From Cyanobacteria bacterium M_DeepCast_200m_mx_001 (GTDB lineage: Bacteria > Cyanobacteriota > Cyanobacteriia > PCC-6307 > Cyanobiaceae): a stretch of 37,288 nt of DNA. The stretch lies in the NCBI GenBank assembly GCA_016882415.1, contig VGQL01000008.1:1-37288 (forward strand), given 5' to 3'. Positions 31,063-37,288 of the stretch are shown here, one piece after another. The stretch's first letter is position 1. Every line of letters starts with the position of its first letter. The notes below the pieces were generated by a model, which was not told the origin of the DNA, did no database searches, and saw nothing but the letters and a program-made list of their open reading frames with translations. A program made the translations under genes and the position numbers.

Positions 31063-31158
31063 TCAGCCGCCGGCGGCGAAGGTGGCCAGCAGCAGCACCG
31101 AGAGGAGCATGCCGGGGGAGAGCAGCAGCACCAGCAGCTGCAGGTCGTGGCCGGTCAT
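31063..31158 (-). CDS. Candidate 31-residue single-pass membrane microprotein
   Basis: An ATG at 31158 opens a 31-codon frame, MTGHDLQLLVLLLSPGMLL and then SVLLLATFAAGG, almost entirely one membrane helix (about 7-27). It fills the gap between the DUF3082 gene and pdhB on the same strand. It has the size and style of cyanobacterial photosynthetic microproteins but does not match any Psb, Psa, Pet or Ndh subunit I know. A TAGCCT hexamer at 31185-31190 could be its -10 element, although it coincides with the upstream stop codon. A chance ORF remains possible. Confidence 0.5.
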   Translation of the reverse strand: MTGHDLQLLVLLLSPGMLLSVLLLATFAAGG

Positions 31159-31187
31159 CGGAGCGAAGGCCCTGGGGCCCGCCCAGG

Positions 31188-31514
31188 CTAGGGAGTTTCC
31201 TCCGCCTGGCTCCATCCCGGTAAGAGGCTGCGGATAAAGGTGAGGAACAGCCCCAGGCCCACGAAGGCGAAGGTGAAGGTGGCCAGGAAGGCCATGCCCT
31301 CGATCAGGGTCTTCATGAACACGGCGATGCTCTGGGCGAAGCGGGCCGTGTAGTGGGGCGGATGCTCGGCGTACCAGCCCACCACCCGGTACGACAGCTG
31401 CAGCGCCAGCCAGCCCAGGCCGAAGCTGGTGAGCGAGCCGGTGATGAAGCTGAGGGGGCCCTTGCGGGGCCGGCTGCTGTTGCCCTCGGTGGGGGTGGGA
31501 TCCGTTGCTGCCAT
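31188..31514 (-). CDS. DUF3082 membrane protein
   Basis: A 108-residue protein with two membrane segments (about 24-45 and 72-98), the cyanobacterial/plastid signature KGPLSFITGSLTSFGLGWLAL and a paired AQSIAVFMKTLIEGMAFLATFTFAFVGLGL. The family has no assigned function. The ATG at 31514 overlaps the ispE stop as TGATG; a GTG one codon earlier is the alternative. Part of the yraN-rsmA-ispE series. Confidence 0.85.
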   Translation of the reverse strand: MAATDPTPTEGNSSRPRKGPLSFITGSLTSFGLGWLALQLSYRVVGWYAEHPPHYTARFAQSIAVFMKTLIEGMAFLATFTFAFVGLGLFLTFIRSLLPGWSQAEETP

Positions 31515-32446
31515 CACCCCAGGGTGGCACCGGCCTGATGGCAGCCGCAGACCCAGGCCTCAAAGCCACCCGCCTGCAGGGCCCCATCCAGCTGCTGATG
31601 GGCGGCGACGGCGGCGGCGCGGCTCGGGAACAGGGCGAACAGGCTGGGGCCCGAGCCGCTCATGGCCACCGCCAGGGCGCCATCGGCCTGGCGCAGCAGG
31701 GCCAGTCCCTCCCGCACGCTGGCCACCTCCGGTTCCACCACGGGTTGGAGGTCGTTGCGCAGGGGCGGCAGCGGCGCCCCCTGGCCCAGGGCCGTGAGCA
31801 GCGGGCCCGTGCGCAGGGCCTGGCGCCGCTGCTCGAAGTCCGCCTCATCACTGAGATAGAAGTCCTGCCGTTGCTCACGGCAGCGGCCATAGGCCCAGGG
31901 GGTGGAGACGCTGGCCTCCGGATGCTTGATCAGCAGCACCCCCAGGGATGGGGCCTGGGCCAGGGGCACGGGCTCCAGCACCTCCCCCCGGCCGAAGCAG
32001 AGCTGGGTGCCGCCGGCGATGCAGAAGGGCATGTCGGAGCCCAGCTCCGCCGCCAGGGCCAGCAGCTGTTCCGGCGACAGAGCACATCCCCACAGGGCAT
32101 TGAGCCCCACCAGGGCCGCTGCGCCGTTGCTGGAGCCCCCCGCCAGGCCGGCGCCGATGGGGATGCGCTTGGTGAGCTCCATGGCCACCCCCAGCTCCGG
32201 CAGCCCGGCCCGAGCACGCAGCAGCTCCGCCGCCCGCACGATCAGGTTGCGGCCATCGGTGGGCAGATCGCTGCGGTCGCAACGCAGGCGGATCGAGCCG
32301 TCGGCGGTGGGCTGCAGCCGCAGGGTGTCCGCCAGGTCGAGCATCTGCATCACCATGGCCAGCTCGTGGAAGCCATCGCTCCGCAGGCCGAGCACCTCTA
32401 GGTGCAGGTTGATCTTGGCGGGGGCGCTGACCAGCAGCTCAGCCAT
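31514..32446 (-). CDS. ispE: 4-diphosphocytidyl-2-C-methyl-D-erythritol kinase
   Basis: GHMP kinase of the MEP pathway, phosphorylating CDP-ME at the 2-hydroxyl on the way to isoprenoids (carotenoids, phytol, quinones). The 310-residue product has [12 protein letters not shown] with catalytic Lys11, the ATP-binding [12 protein letters not shown] (96-107), catalytic Asp138 in LGSDMPF and the C-terminal [12 protein letters not shown] motif. The ATG at 32446 follows the rsmA stop by 8 bp. Confidence 0.96.
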   Translation of the reverse strand: MAELLVSAPAKINLHLEVLGLRSDGFHELAMVMQMLDLADTLRLQPTADGSIRLRCDRSDLPTDGRNLIVRAAELLRARAGLPELGVAMELTKRIPIGAGLAGGSSNGAAALVGLNALWGCALSPEQLLALAAELGSDMPFCIAGGTQLCFGRGEVLEPVPLAQAPSLGVLLIKHPEASVSTPWAYGRCREQRQDFYLSDEADFEQRRQALRTGPLLTALGQGAPLPPLRNDLQPVVEPEVASVREGLALLRQADGALAVAMSGSGPSLFALFPSRAAAVAAHQQLDGALQAGGFEAWVCGCHQAGATLG

Positions 32447-32454
32447 GGGGGCCC

Positions 32455-33267
32455 TCAGGCGGTGAGCCGATTCAAACCCGCCGCCAGCGCCACCCAGGCC
32501 GCGGGCGCCACCTCCTGGGGGCGCTGATCCAGCCGGATGCCGGCCGCGGCGCACAGCTCCTGCAGCAGCTCCGGCGGCTGCAGCCCCGCCAGGGTGTTGC
32601 GCAGCATCTTGCGGCGGGCCGCGAAACAGCGGCGCAGCAGCCCCTCCACCCCCCGGGCCAGGGCGGGCTCCAGGCGCCGCTCCGGCGGCAGCGGCTCGAG
32701 GCACACCACCTCACTCATCACCTTGGGGGGCGGCTGGAAGCAGCGGGGCGGCACCGGGCACACGCTGCTGCAGCTGGCCAGCAGCTGCATGCGCACGCTC
32801 AGGGCGGAGTAGGCGCTGCTGCTGGGGCGGGCCCGGATGCGCTCCCCCACCTCCTGCTGCACCAGCAGCACCAGGCGCCGGTAGGGCTCGGCCACGGGCC
32901 GATCAAGCCGGCCCACCAGGCGCTCCAGCAGCGGGCCGGTGATGTTGTACGGGATGTTGGCCACCACGGCGGTGGCGGCCGGCAGCGGCAGGGCGAGCAC
33001 ATCCCCCTGGCTGAGGCTGAAGCGGGGGTTGTCGCCGAAGCGTTGGTGCAGGCCCTGCACCAGGTCGCGGTCGAGCTCCACGGCCCGAACCGCCGCCGCC
33101 GGCGACGCCAGCAGCCGCTCCGTGAGGGCACCACGGCCGGGCCCCACCTCCAGCACCGTGTCCTCGGGGGTGAGTTCCGCCGCCGCCACGATGCGCTGCA
33201 GCACGGTTTCGTCCTGGAGCCAGTGCTGGCCGAAGCGTTTGCGGGCGCGGTGGGCCGCGAAGGACAT
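32455..33267 (-). CDS. rsmA: 16S rRNA dimethyladenosine transferase (KsgA)
   Basis: Dimethylates two adjacent adenines (A1518/A1519 in E. coli numbering) in helix 45 of 16S rRNA. The 270-residue product begins [19 protein letters not shown], with the family RFGQHWL, SAM motif [12 protein letters not shown] (38-48) and catalytic NIPYN (104-108). It lies between yraN (54 bp upstream) and ispE. The rsmA-ispE pairing is common in cyanobacteria. Confidence 0.97.
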   Translation of the reverse strand: MSFAAHRARKRFGQHWLQDETVLQRIVAAAELTPEDTVLEVGPGRGALTERLLASPAAAVRAVELDRDLVQGLHQRFGDNPRFSLSQGDVLALPLPAATAVVANIPYNITGPLLERLVGRLDRPVAEPYRRLVLLVQQEVGERIRARPSSSAYSALSVRMQLLASCSSVCPVPPRCFQPPPKVMSEVVCLEPLPPERRLEPALARGVEGLLRRCFAARRKMLRNTLAGLQPPELLQELCAAAGIRLDQRPQEVAPAAWVALAAGLNRLTA

Positions 33268-33321
33268 CGCCGAGCAGGGCAGGCCTACCCCCAGATTGCC
33301 CCCCGGCCGGCCGCCAGCCCC

Positions 33322-33690
33322 CTAGTGCCAGCGGATCCAGCGCACCGGCCCCCGGGCCGGCGGCAGCGGCACCACGGCCGCCACCAGTTCCACGCTGCAG
33401 TGGCCGTAGGGGGGATGGGCCGCCTGCCACAGGGCCAGGGCCGCCGCCAGCCGGGCCCGCTTGCGCCGGTCCAGCCCCAGGCGCACCGCGCCGCCCAGCC
33501 CGGCACGGCGCCCCTTCACCTCCACCAGCAGCAACCGATCGGGCGGCTTGTGCAGCAGCAGATCCAGCTCCCCCCAGCGGCAGCCCCAGCGCAGGGCCAG
33601 GGGTCGCCAGCCGGCCTGCAGCAGCAGCCGTTGGGCCCGCTGCTCCGCCCAGCGGCCCCCACGCTGGGCGGCGGTGCGAACCATGGCCAC
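33322..33690 (-). CDS. yraN: YraN family (UPF0102) endonuclease-like protein
   Basis: A 122-residue PD-(D/E)XK-like protein of unproven function, possibly linked to DNA repair or uptake. The key pattern is present: WGELDLLL (39-46) then VEVKGR (56-61), giving the acidic and lysine residues of the fold. The start is the ATG at 33690; an ATG two codons on is possible. It is preceded by the DUF723-like gene (41 bp) and followed by rsmA. Confidence 0.85.
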   Translation of the reverse strand: MAMVRTAAQRGGRWAEQRAQRLLLQAGWRPLALRWGCRWGELDLLLHKPPDRLLLVEVKGRRAGLGGAVRLGLDRRKRARLAAALALWQAAHPPYGHCSVELVAAVVPLPPARGPVRWIRWH

Positions 33691-33730
33691 GGGGCGGGGA
33701 TGGTGCGAGGGTTCCCCGCCGCGGTTGCCC

Positions 33731-33961
33731 TCAGCCCTCCGGCAGCTGGCCCCGCAACTGGCGCAGGCAGTATTTGCAGCCGCCGGTGGTCACCAGGTGA
33801 CGCTCCGGGGTGATCGAGATCAGGCGCACCGGATGTTCACGGCAGCGGATCTTGATGGGGCTCTTGAAACTGCGGTAGACGATCTCGCTGTAGTCGTAGC
33901 GATCGCCGAAGCGGGCCCGGGCGCGGGCCAGAAACGTGGTGAGATCAATCGGATTTCCCAT
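33731..33961 (-). CDS. DUF723-like small zinc-ribbon protein (76 aa)
   Basis: From the ATG at 33961: FLARARARFGDRYDYSEIVYR, then PIKIRCREHPVRLISITPERHL and GGCKYC. This matches the repeat seen in homing-endonuclease-associated DUF723 proteins, which pair a GDxYDYS motif with C-x2-H (Cys40, His43) and C-x2-C (Cys62, Cys65) zinc ligands. Here a single copy stands alone with no nuclease domain. A DNA-binding role is likely by analogy only. A TAGGGT -10-like element lies about 50 bp upstream. Confidence 0.7.
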   Translation of the reverse strand: MGNPIDLTTFLARARARFGDRYDYSEIVYRSFKSPIKIRCREHPVRLISITPERHLVTTGGCKYCLRQLRGQLPEG

Positions 33962-34010
33962 CGCCGCCGCCCGGGGTGCTGATCGCGCTGTGCTGGGAAT
34001 CGCAGAACCA

Positions 34011-34016
34011 ACCCTA
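34011..34016 (-). promoter_or_regulatory. Putative -10 element (TAGGGT) of the DUF723-like gene
   Basis: TAGGGT on the minus strand, 50 bp upstream of the ATG at 33961. It is paired head-to-head with an identical hexamer at 34061-34066 serving the plus strand. Confidence 0.4.
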
Positions 34017-34060
34017 GGGGGATCGCCACGGGCAAACGGTGAGCCCTGCGACAACCTGAT

Positions 34061-34066
34061 TAGGGT
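34061..34066 (+). promoter_or_regulatory. Putative -10 element (TAGGGT) of the pentapeptide-repeat gene
   Basis: TAGGGT preceded by GAT, 15 bp before the ATG at 34081. If this is the -10, transcription starts near 34073, which rules out the in-frame TTG at 34066 as the translation start. Confidence 0.45.
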
Positions 34067-34080
34067 TGCGCCACCGCCGG

Positions 34081-34575
34081 ATGTCCGTGATGCGTCGCCT
34101 CCTGCAGTTGATGCTGCCGCTGCTGTGGCTGCCCGCACTGCTGCTGCCCCTGGCGCCCCCCGCCTGGGCCGCCATGGATTACGCCAAACAGGTGTTGATC
34201 GGCCATGACTTCGCCGGCGCCGACCTGCGCGGGGTGACCTTCAACCTCACCAACCTGCGGGATGCGGATTTCCATGGGGCCGACCTGCGGGGCGCCAGCC
34301 TGTTCGGCGCCAAGCTCCAGGACGCCGACCTCTCCGGCACGGACCTGCGGGAGGCGACCCTCGACTCGGCGGTGCTGGATGGCACCGACCTGCGCAACGC
34401 CGTGCTGGAGGACGCCTTCGCCTTCAACACCAAATTCACCAACGTGCAGATCGACGGGGCCGACTTCACCAACGTGCCCTTCCGGGGCGACGTGCTCAAC
34501 CGGCTCTGCGCTAGCGCCAGCGGCACCAACCCCGTGACCGGCCGCAGCACCCGCGACACCCTCGAGTGCGGCTGA
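34081..34575 (+). CDS. Secreted or lumenal pentapeptide-repeat protein
   Basis: A 164-residue precursor: a signal peptide (about 1-31, MRRLLQLML then leucine-rich, ending PPAWAA) followed by pentapeptide repeats of the A(D/N)LXX type (about 42-122, e.g. FAGADLRGVTF, ADLRGASLFGAKL). A C-terminal segment LCASASGTNPVTGRSTRDTLECG carries two cysteines. This C-terminal motif is shared with thylakoid-lumen pentapeptide proteins of cyanobacteria and plants (TL15/TL17-like). Location in lumen or periplasm is inferred. Start could be ATG 34081 or ATG 34090. Confidence 0.85.
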   Translation: MSVMRRLLQLMLPLLWLPALLLPLAPPAWAAMDYAKQVLIGHDFAGADLRGVTFNLTNLRDADFHGADLRGASLFGAKLQDADLSGTDLREATLDSAVLDGTDLRNAVLEDAFAFNTKFTNVQIDGADFTNVPFRGDVLNRLCASASGTNPVTGRSTRDTLECG

Positions 34576-34593
34576 GGCTGCCCCGCAACCGCC

Positions 34594-35061
34594 ATGAGCT
34601 TTGACGCCCGCAGCCTGGAGCGCCTGCAGCAGCTGGGCCGCACCCTGCCCCAACCGCTGCCCAAGCCCGCAGCGGCCGCCACACCGCCGCCGGCCACCGC
34701 CAAGCGCCACCGGGTGGAAACCGAAACCGACCCCCAGGCCCTGTTTCGCGAACTGATGCAGGTGAGCCCGGATGGCACCGTGCCGCCCCACCTGATGGAG
34801 CGCCTGCGCCAGGCGGAGGCGGAAGCGGAACGCGCTGCGGCGGCCAGTGCGGCGGCCCAGCGCCGCGCCCAGCTGCAGCCCCCGGGGGGCGCTGCCCCCA
34901 GCGGCGATCAGCGGCGCGGCACCGCTCGGAGCCGCACCCCTCTGCACCCCGGCGGCCAGCGGCGCGGTCCGCTGAGCGCCGAGGAGCTGGAGCTCTATGG
35001 GGCCTTCCAGGATCTGCTGCACCTGGAGAGCGATGAACGGGAGGACTCCGACGGGGCCTGA
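34594..35061 (+). CDS. Conserved cyanobacterial hypothetical protein (155 aa)
   Basis: Begins MSFDARSLERLQQLGRTLP. A folded-looking segment, ETETDPQALFRELMQVSPDGTVPPHLMERLRQAEAEAERAAAAS (about 42-85), is followed by a Gln/Arg/Pro-rich linker and an acidic helical end (LSAEELELYGAFQDLLHLESDE). No named domain or catalytic motif is recognised; the alternating charged helices suggest a scaffold or regulatory protein. It follows the pentapeptide gene by 18 bp and may be co-transcribed. Confidence 0.7.
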   Translation: MSFDARSLERLQQLGRTLPQPLPKPAAAATPPPATAKRHRVETETDPQALFRELMQVSPDGTVPPHLMERLRQAEAEAERAAAASAAAQRRAQLQPPGGAAPSGDQRRGTARSRTPLHPGGQRRGPLSAEELELYGAFQDLLHLESDEREDSDGA

Positions 35062-35076
35062 GCCCCGCAACGGGGC
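35062..35076 (+). terminator. GC hairpin at the end of the 34594-35061 gene
   Basis: GCCCCG and CGGGGC pair over 6 bp around CAA, directly after the stop codon. No T tract follows, so termination is uncertain. Confidence 0.3.
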
Positions 35077-35166
35077 CCCCGGGGGTTGCACCCAGCCGGA
35101 GACCGTTGCGGCGGCGGGGCGTTGTCGTCCTGGCCGCGCCACCGGATCCGGTCTGGCACCGGTGCG

Positions 35167-35190
35167 GCCCGCGGCGCCATAACCGCGGGC
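35167..35190. terminator. Hairpin between two convergent genes
   Basis: Perfect 8 bp stem (GCCCGCGG with CCGCGGGC) around an 8-nt loop, in the 135 bp between the convergent genes ending at 35061 and 35197. It could slow polymerase from either side, but there is no T tract on either strand. Confidence 0.4.
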
Positions 35191-35196
35191 TAACCC

Positions 35197-35466
35197 TCAG
35201 GCCGCCAGGGGCTGGCCACCGCGGCGTCGGCCCAGGGGCTCGATCCAATCCACCAACACCTGGCGGTGCCGCAGCACCCGGCTGGGGAGACGGCAGCCCA
35301 GGTTGATCCGCCCCTCATCCACCCAGCGCCCGAGGCGAATCGCCAGGGCCTCCTCATGGCGGGCGAAGGAGCCCTGCTGGGCGGCCACCCAGGCCATTTC
35401 GCGCTCGGTGATCACGCCGCTGGCCACCGCCTCCAAGAACACTTCCCCGAGAACCATGGGAGCCAT
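35197..35466 (-). CDS. Conserved cyanobacterial hypothetical protein (89 aa)
   Basis: Begins MAPMVLGEVFLEAVASGVIT and continues EREMAWVAAQQGSFARHEEALAIRL, then GRINLGCRLPSRVLRHRQVLVDWIEPLGRRR. A small, helical, soluble protein with no motif I can name, though it resembles picocyanobacterial conserved hypotheticals. ATG 35466 lies inside a 7-bp-arm palindrome (35465-35484); the alternative ATG at 35457 would place that palindrome just upstream as an operator. Divergent from umuD. Confidence 0.7.
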   Translation of the reverse strand: MAPMVLGEVFLEAVASGVITEREMAWVAAQQGSFARHEEALAIRLGRWVDEGRINLGCRLPSRVLRHRQVLVDWIEPLGRRRGGQPLAA

Positions 35467-35484
35467 GTAACAAAGTCGTTACAT
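35465..35484. promoter_or_regulatory. Perfect palindrome ATGTAAC-N6-GTTACAT, putative operator
   Basis: Two 7-bp arms around AAAGTC form a 20 bp dyad symmetric about 35474.5. It overlaps the first possible ATG of the minus-strand gene at 35466 and lies 44 bp from the LexA box of umuD. The form is typical of an operator for a dimeric repressor or a CRP-family protein. It is not an NtcA site (GTA-N10-TAC spacing is 2 bp too long). Confidence 0.5.
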
Positions 35485-35517
35485 CATGTCGCCCGCGACC
35501 GGCAGGGCGCGACCCGC

Positions 35518-35546
35518 TCGCCAGGGCAGTACACCTGAACTACTGT
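35518..35546 (+). promoter_or_regulatory. umuDC promoter with LexA-type SOS box
   Basis: AGTACACCTGAACT (35528-35541) matches the cyanobacterial LexA consensus RGTAC-N3-DGTWC-B at all but one position. A weak -35 TCGCCA (35518-35523) and a -10 TACTGT (35541-35546) are 17 bp apart, with the box in the spacer overlapping the -10. This is the expected layout for repression of umuDC, relieved after DNA damage. The gene starts 24 bp further on. Confidence 0.7.
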
Positions 35547-35569
35547 GCAGACCGTGCTGAGGCGCCGCC

Positions 35570-36031
35570 GTGACCAAGCCCGTTGATGACGCGAACCCAC
35601 AGCTGATCGGCGGCCTGCGCCTCGAGCGGCGCCCCCTGCGGCTGCCCCTGGCGGGGGCAACCGTGGCGGCCGGGTTCCCCAGCCCCGCCGACGACTACAT
35701 CGAGGTGGGGCTCGACCTCAACGAGCTGCTGATCCGCCACCCCAGCAGCACCTTTTTCCTGCGGGTGAGCGGCGATTCGATGGTGGGGGCCGGCATCCAG
35801 CATGGCGATCTGCTGGTGGTGGACCGCAGCCTGGAGGCCCGGCCCGGCCTGGTGGTGGTGGCGGTGCTGGACGGGGCCTTCACCCTCAAGCGGCTGTCGC
35901 GGCACCGGGGCCGGCTGCGGCTGGAGGCGGCCAACAGCGCCTATCCGCCCCTGGAGCTGCACCAATGCGGCGACGTGCAGATCTGGGGAGTGGCGATCCA
36001 CGTGATCCACCCGCTGGGGCGCCATGGCTGA
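35570..36031 (+). CDS. umuD: UmuD-like SOS mutagenesis protein (LexA-type autoprotease)
   Basis: Regulatory subunit of DNA polymerase V, 153 aa, cleaved to UmuD' under RecA filaments. The cleavage-site region VAAGFPSPADDY (32-43, cut expected between Ala34 and Gly35) and the Ser70/Lys107 dyad in VSGDSMVGAGI and FTLKRLS are present, so self-cleavage should work. Start is GTG 35570. It overlaps umuC by 8 bp. Confidence 0.94.
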   Translation: MTKPVDDANPQLIGGLRLERRPLRLPLAGATVAAGFPSPADDYIEVGLDLNELLIRHPSSTFFLRVSGDSMVGAGIQHGDLLVVDRSLEARPGLVVVAVLDGAFTLKRLSRHRGRLRLEAANSAYPPLELHQCGDVQIWGVAIHVIHPLGRHG

Positions 36032-37288
36032 GGCCATCGCCCTGATCGACGCCAACAACTTCTATGCCAGCTGCGAGCAGGCCCTCGATCCGGCGCTGCT
36101 GGGGCGGCCGGTGGTGGTGCTCTCCAACAACGACGGCTGCGTGGTGTCCCGCAGCAGCGAGGCCCGCCAACTGGGCATCGCCATGGGCCGGCCCTATTTC
36201 CAGATCGCCGCCCAGCTGGCACGCCACGGCGTGGTGGTGCGCAGCTCCAACTACGCCCTCTACGGCGACATGAGCCAACGGCTGATGAGCAGCCTGGAGC
36301 CCTACGTGGCGGAGCTGGAGGTGTATTCGATCGATGAGGCCTTCGCCCGGCTGCCCCGCCCCCGCCACGGCGACCTGCAGCGCTGGGCCACCGCCCTGCG
36401 CAGCCGCGTGCGCCACAACCTGGGGCTGCCGATCGCCATCGGCCTGGCCCCCAGCAAGGTGCTGGCCAAGCTGGCCAACCACGTGGCCAAGGCCGACAGC
36501 CAGCACGCGGGGGTGTTCGACCTGGGGGGCCAGGACGACCCCTCCCCCTGGCTGGAGCAAACCGCCGTGGAGGAGGTATGGGGGGTGGGGCGCCAGCTGA
36601 GCCGCTGGTGCCGGCTGCGGGGCATCGCCAACGCGCGCCAGCTGCGGGACATGGCCAGCGGCGAGCTGCGGGCCAAGGCGGGGGTGGTGGGGGTGCGGCT
36701 GCAGCTGGAGCTGCAGGGGCAAAGCTGCCTGCCCCTGGAGGAGGCCCCCGCCGCCAAGCGGGAAACCTGCGTGAGCCGCAGCTTCAGCCAGCCGATCACC
36801 GACGAAACGGAGCTGCGCCAGGCGGTGGCCAGCTACGTGGTGCGGGCGGCGGAGAAGCTGCGGCGCCAGGGGCAGCGGGCCGGGCGGATCACGGTGTTCG
36901 CCCGCACCAGCCCCTTCGCCCCCGGCTTCTACAGCCAGGCCAGCAGCGCCCCGCTGCCCCTGGCCAGCAACGACACCGCCGTGCTGCTGCAGGCCGCCCT
37001 GCGGCTGGTGCCGGGCCTCTACCGGCCCCACAAACGCTTCGCCAAGGCGGGGGTGCTGCTGCAGGAGCTGCAGCCGGAGCAGCAGCTGCAGCACCACCTG
37101 CTGGCGCCGCTCACGGCGGAGCAGCAGGCCCGGCGGGAGGCGCTGATGGGCCGCATCGACGGCCTCAACCGGCGCTATGGCCGCGGCTGCGTGCAGTGGG
37201 GGGCCTGCGGCCTGGATCCCGCCTGGACCATGCGGCGCGAACGGCTCTCCCGGGCCGCCACCACGCGGTTCAGCGACCTGCCCACGGC
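36024..37288 (+). CDS. umuC: UmuC-type Y-family DNA polymerase, 3' end cut by window edge
   Basis: Catalytic subunit of DNA polymerase V for translesion synthesis. 421 codons are visible, open to the edge: palm motif LIDANNFYASCE with catalytic Asp9, and YSIDEAF (101-107) with Asp104 and Glu105. They are followed by VEEVWGVGRQL (helix-hairpin-helix region), the little-finger part, and RRERLSRAATTRFSDL near the end, which aligns with the last residues of UmuC. Only a few codons are probably missing. The ATG overlaps the umuD end (ATGGCTGA). Confidence 0.95.
   Translation, partial: MAEAIALIDANNFYASCEQALDPALLGRPVVVLSNNDGCVVSRSSEARQLGIAMGRPYFQIAAQLARHGVVVRSSNYALYGDMSQRLMSSLEPYVAELEVYSIDEAFARLPRPRHGDLQRWATALRSRVRHNLGLPIAIGLAPSKVLAKLANHVAKADSQHAGVFDLGGQDDPSPWLEQTAVEEVWGVGRQLSRWCRLRGIANARQLRDMASGELRAKAGVVGVRLQLELQGQSCLPLEEAPAAKRETCVSRSFSQPITDETELRQAVASYVVRAAEKLRRQGQRAGRITVFARTSPFAPGFYSQASSAPLPLASNDTAVLLQAALRLVPGLYRPHKRFAKAGVLLQELQPEQQLQHHLLAPLTAEQQARREALMGRIDGLNRRYGRGCVQWGACGLDPAWTMRRERLSRAATTRFSDLPT

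Noticed and set aside
31063-31587. A 174-residue minus-strand protein covering the gap before pdhB
   Set aside because: Its upstream part is out of frame with, and under, DUF3082 and ispE. Only the final 31 codons are independent of other genes.
2597-33905. GCGATCGC (HIP1-like) octamers near 2597, 25463 and 33899
   Set aside because: Three copies in 37 kb of GC-rich DNA are close to what chance gives, and they lie within ordinary genes.
1-37288. tRNA, rRNA, CRISPR, insertion sequences, prophage or toxin-antitoxin pairs
   Set aside because: I saw no cloverleaf with a GTTCRA T-loop, no regularly spaced repeats, and no transposase, integrase or paired small toxin signature. A tRNA-scan and repeat search would be needed to exclude them fully.

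Overview
The window looks like chromosome from a GC-rich, phycobilisome-containing unicellular cyanobacterium of the Synechococcus/Cyanobium (picocyanobacterial) type. The main grounds are an allophycocyanin core subunit (apcF), the phycocyanobilin-making enzyme pcyA, photosystem II factor psb28, a GUN4 protein, a SipA-type NblS partner, an NtcA-type glnA promoter, and many small proteins that read like cyanobacterial hypotheticals. Genes are packed tightly, with many 1-8 bp stop/start overlaps, GTG or TTG starts and convergent genes that overlap at their tails. There is no prophage, IS element, CRISPR array, rRNA or recognisable tRNA. Assignments come from reading the translated sequence; no database search was run.

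Layout. 1-3216 (minus): a truncated cyanobacterial gene, tsf, rpsB with a long structured leader, a family 2 glycosyltransferase and a small basic protein with its own terminator. 3252-6790 (minus): a compact pcyA-devB-devC-devA cluster that joins bilin synthesis to a DevBCA-type exporter. 6832-9434 (plus): a two-subunit M16 peptidase. 9431-9670 (minus): sipA. 9717-14480 (plus): bioY, lspA, an FHA-containing class A penicillin-binding protein and a membrane GTPase. 14398-16052 (minus): a PLP decarboxylase and a small membrane protein. 16081 (plus): tadA, convergent with an alanine/serine-glyoxylate-type aminotransferase and apcF (minus).

18366-21520 is a nitrogen-control neighbourhood: glnA has a good NtcA-activated promoter and a terminator. 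A second, perfect GTA-N8-TAC site lies between a small 74-residue gene and a methyltransferase. 21587-25248 holds small conserved hypotheticals, an orphan anti-sigma-type kinase, GUN4, mnmH and psb28. 25255-27308 is a tandem pair of AI-2E-family membrane proteins.

27325-33961 is a long minus-strand series (in transcription order: DUF723-like, yraN, rsmA, ispE, DUF3082, a 31-residue membrane ORF, pdhB, secD, secF, a 70-residue membrane protein), with several start codons overlapping the preceding stop. 34081-35466 carries a lumenal pentapeptide-repeat protein and two unknown genes. The window ends in umuD-umuC behind a LexA-type box.

The points most worth a second look are a possible pseudoknotted leader of rpsB, the perfect NtcA site beside glnA, a recurring TAGGGT -10-like element in front of several unrelated genes, a 7-bp-arm palindrome at the start of a conserved hypothetical, and several microproteins embedded in operons. 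I found no obvious defence or mobile system.
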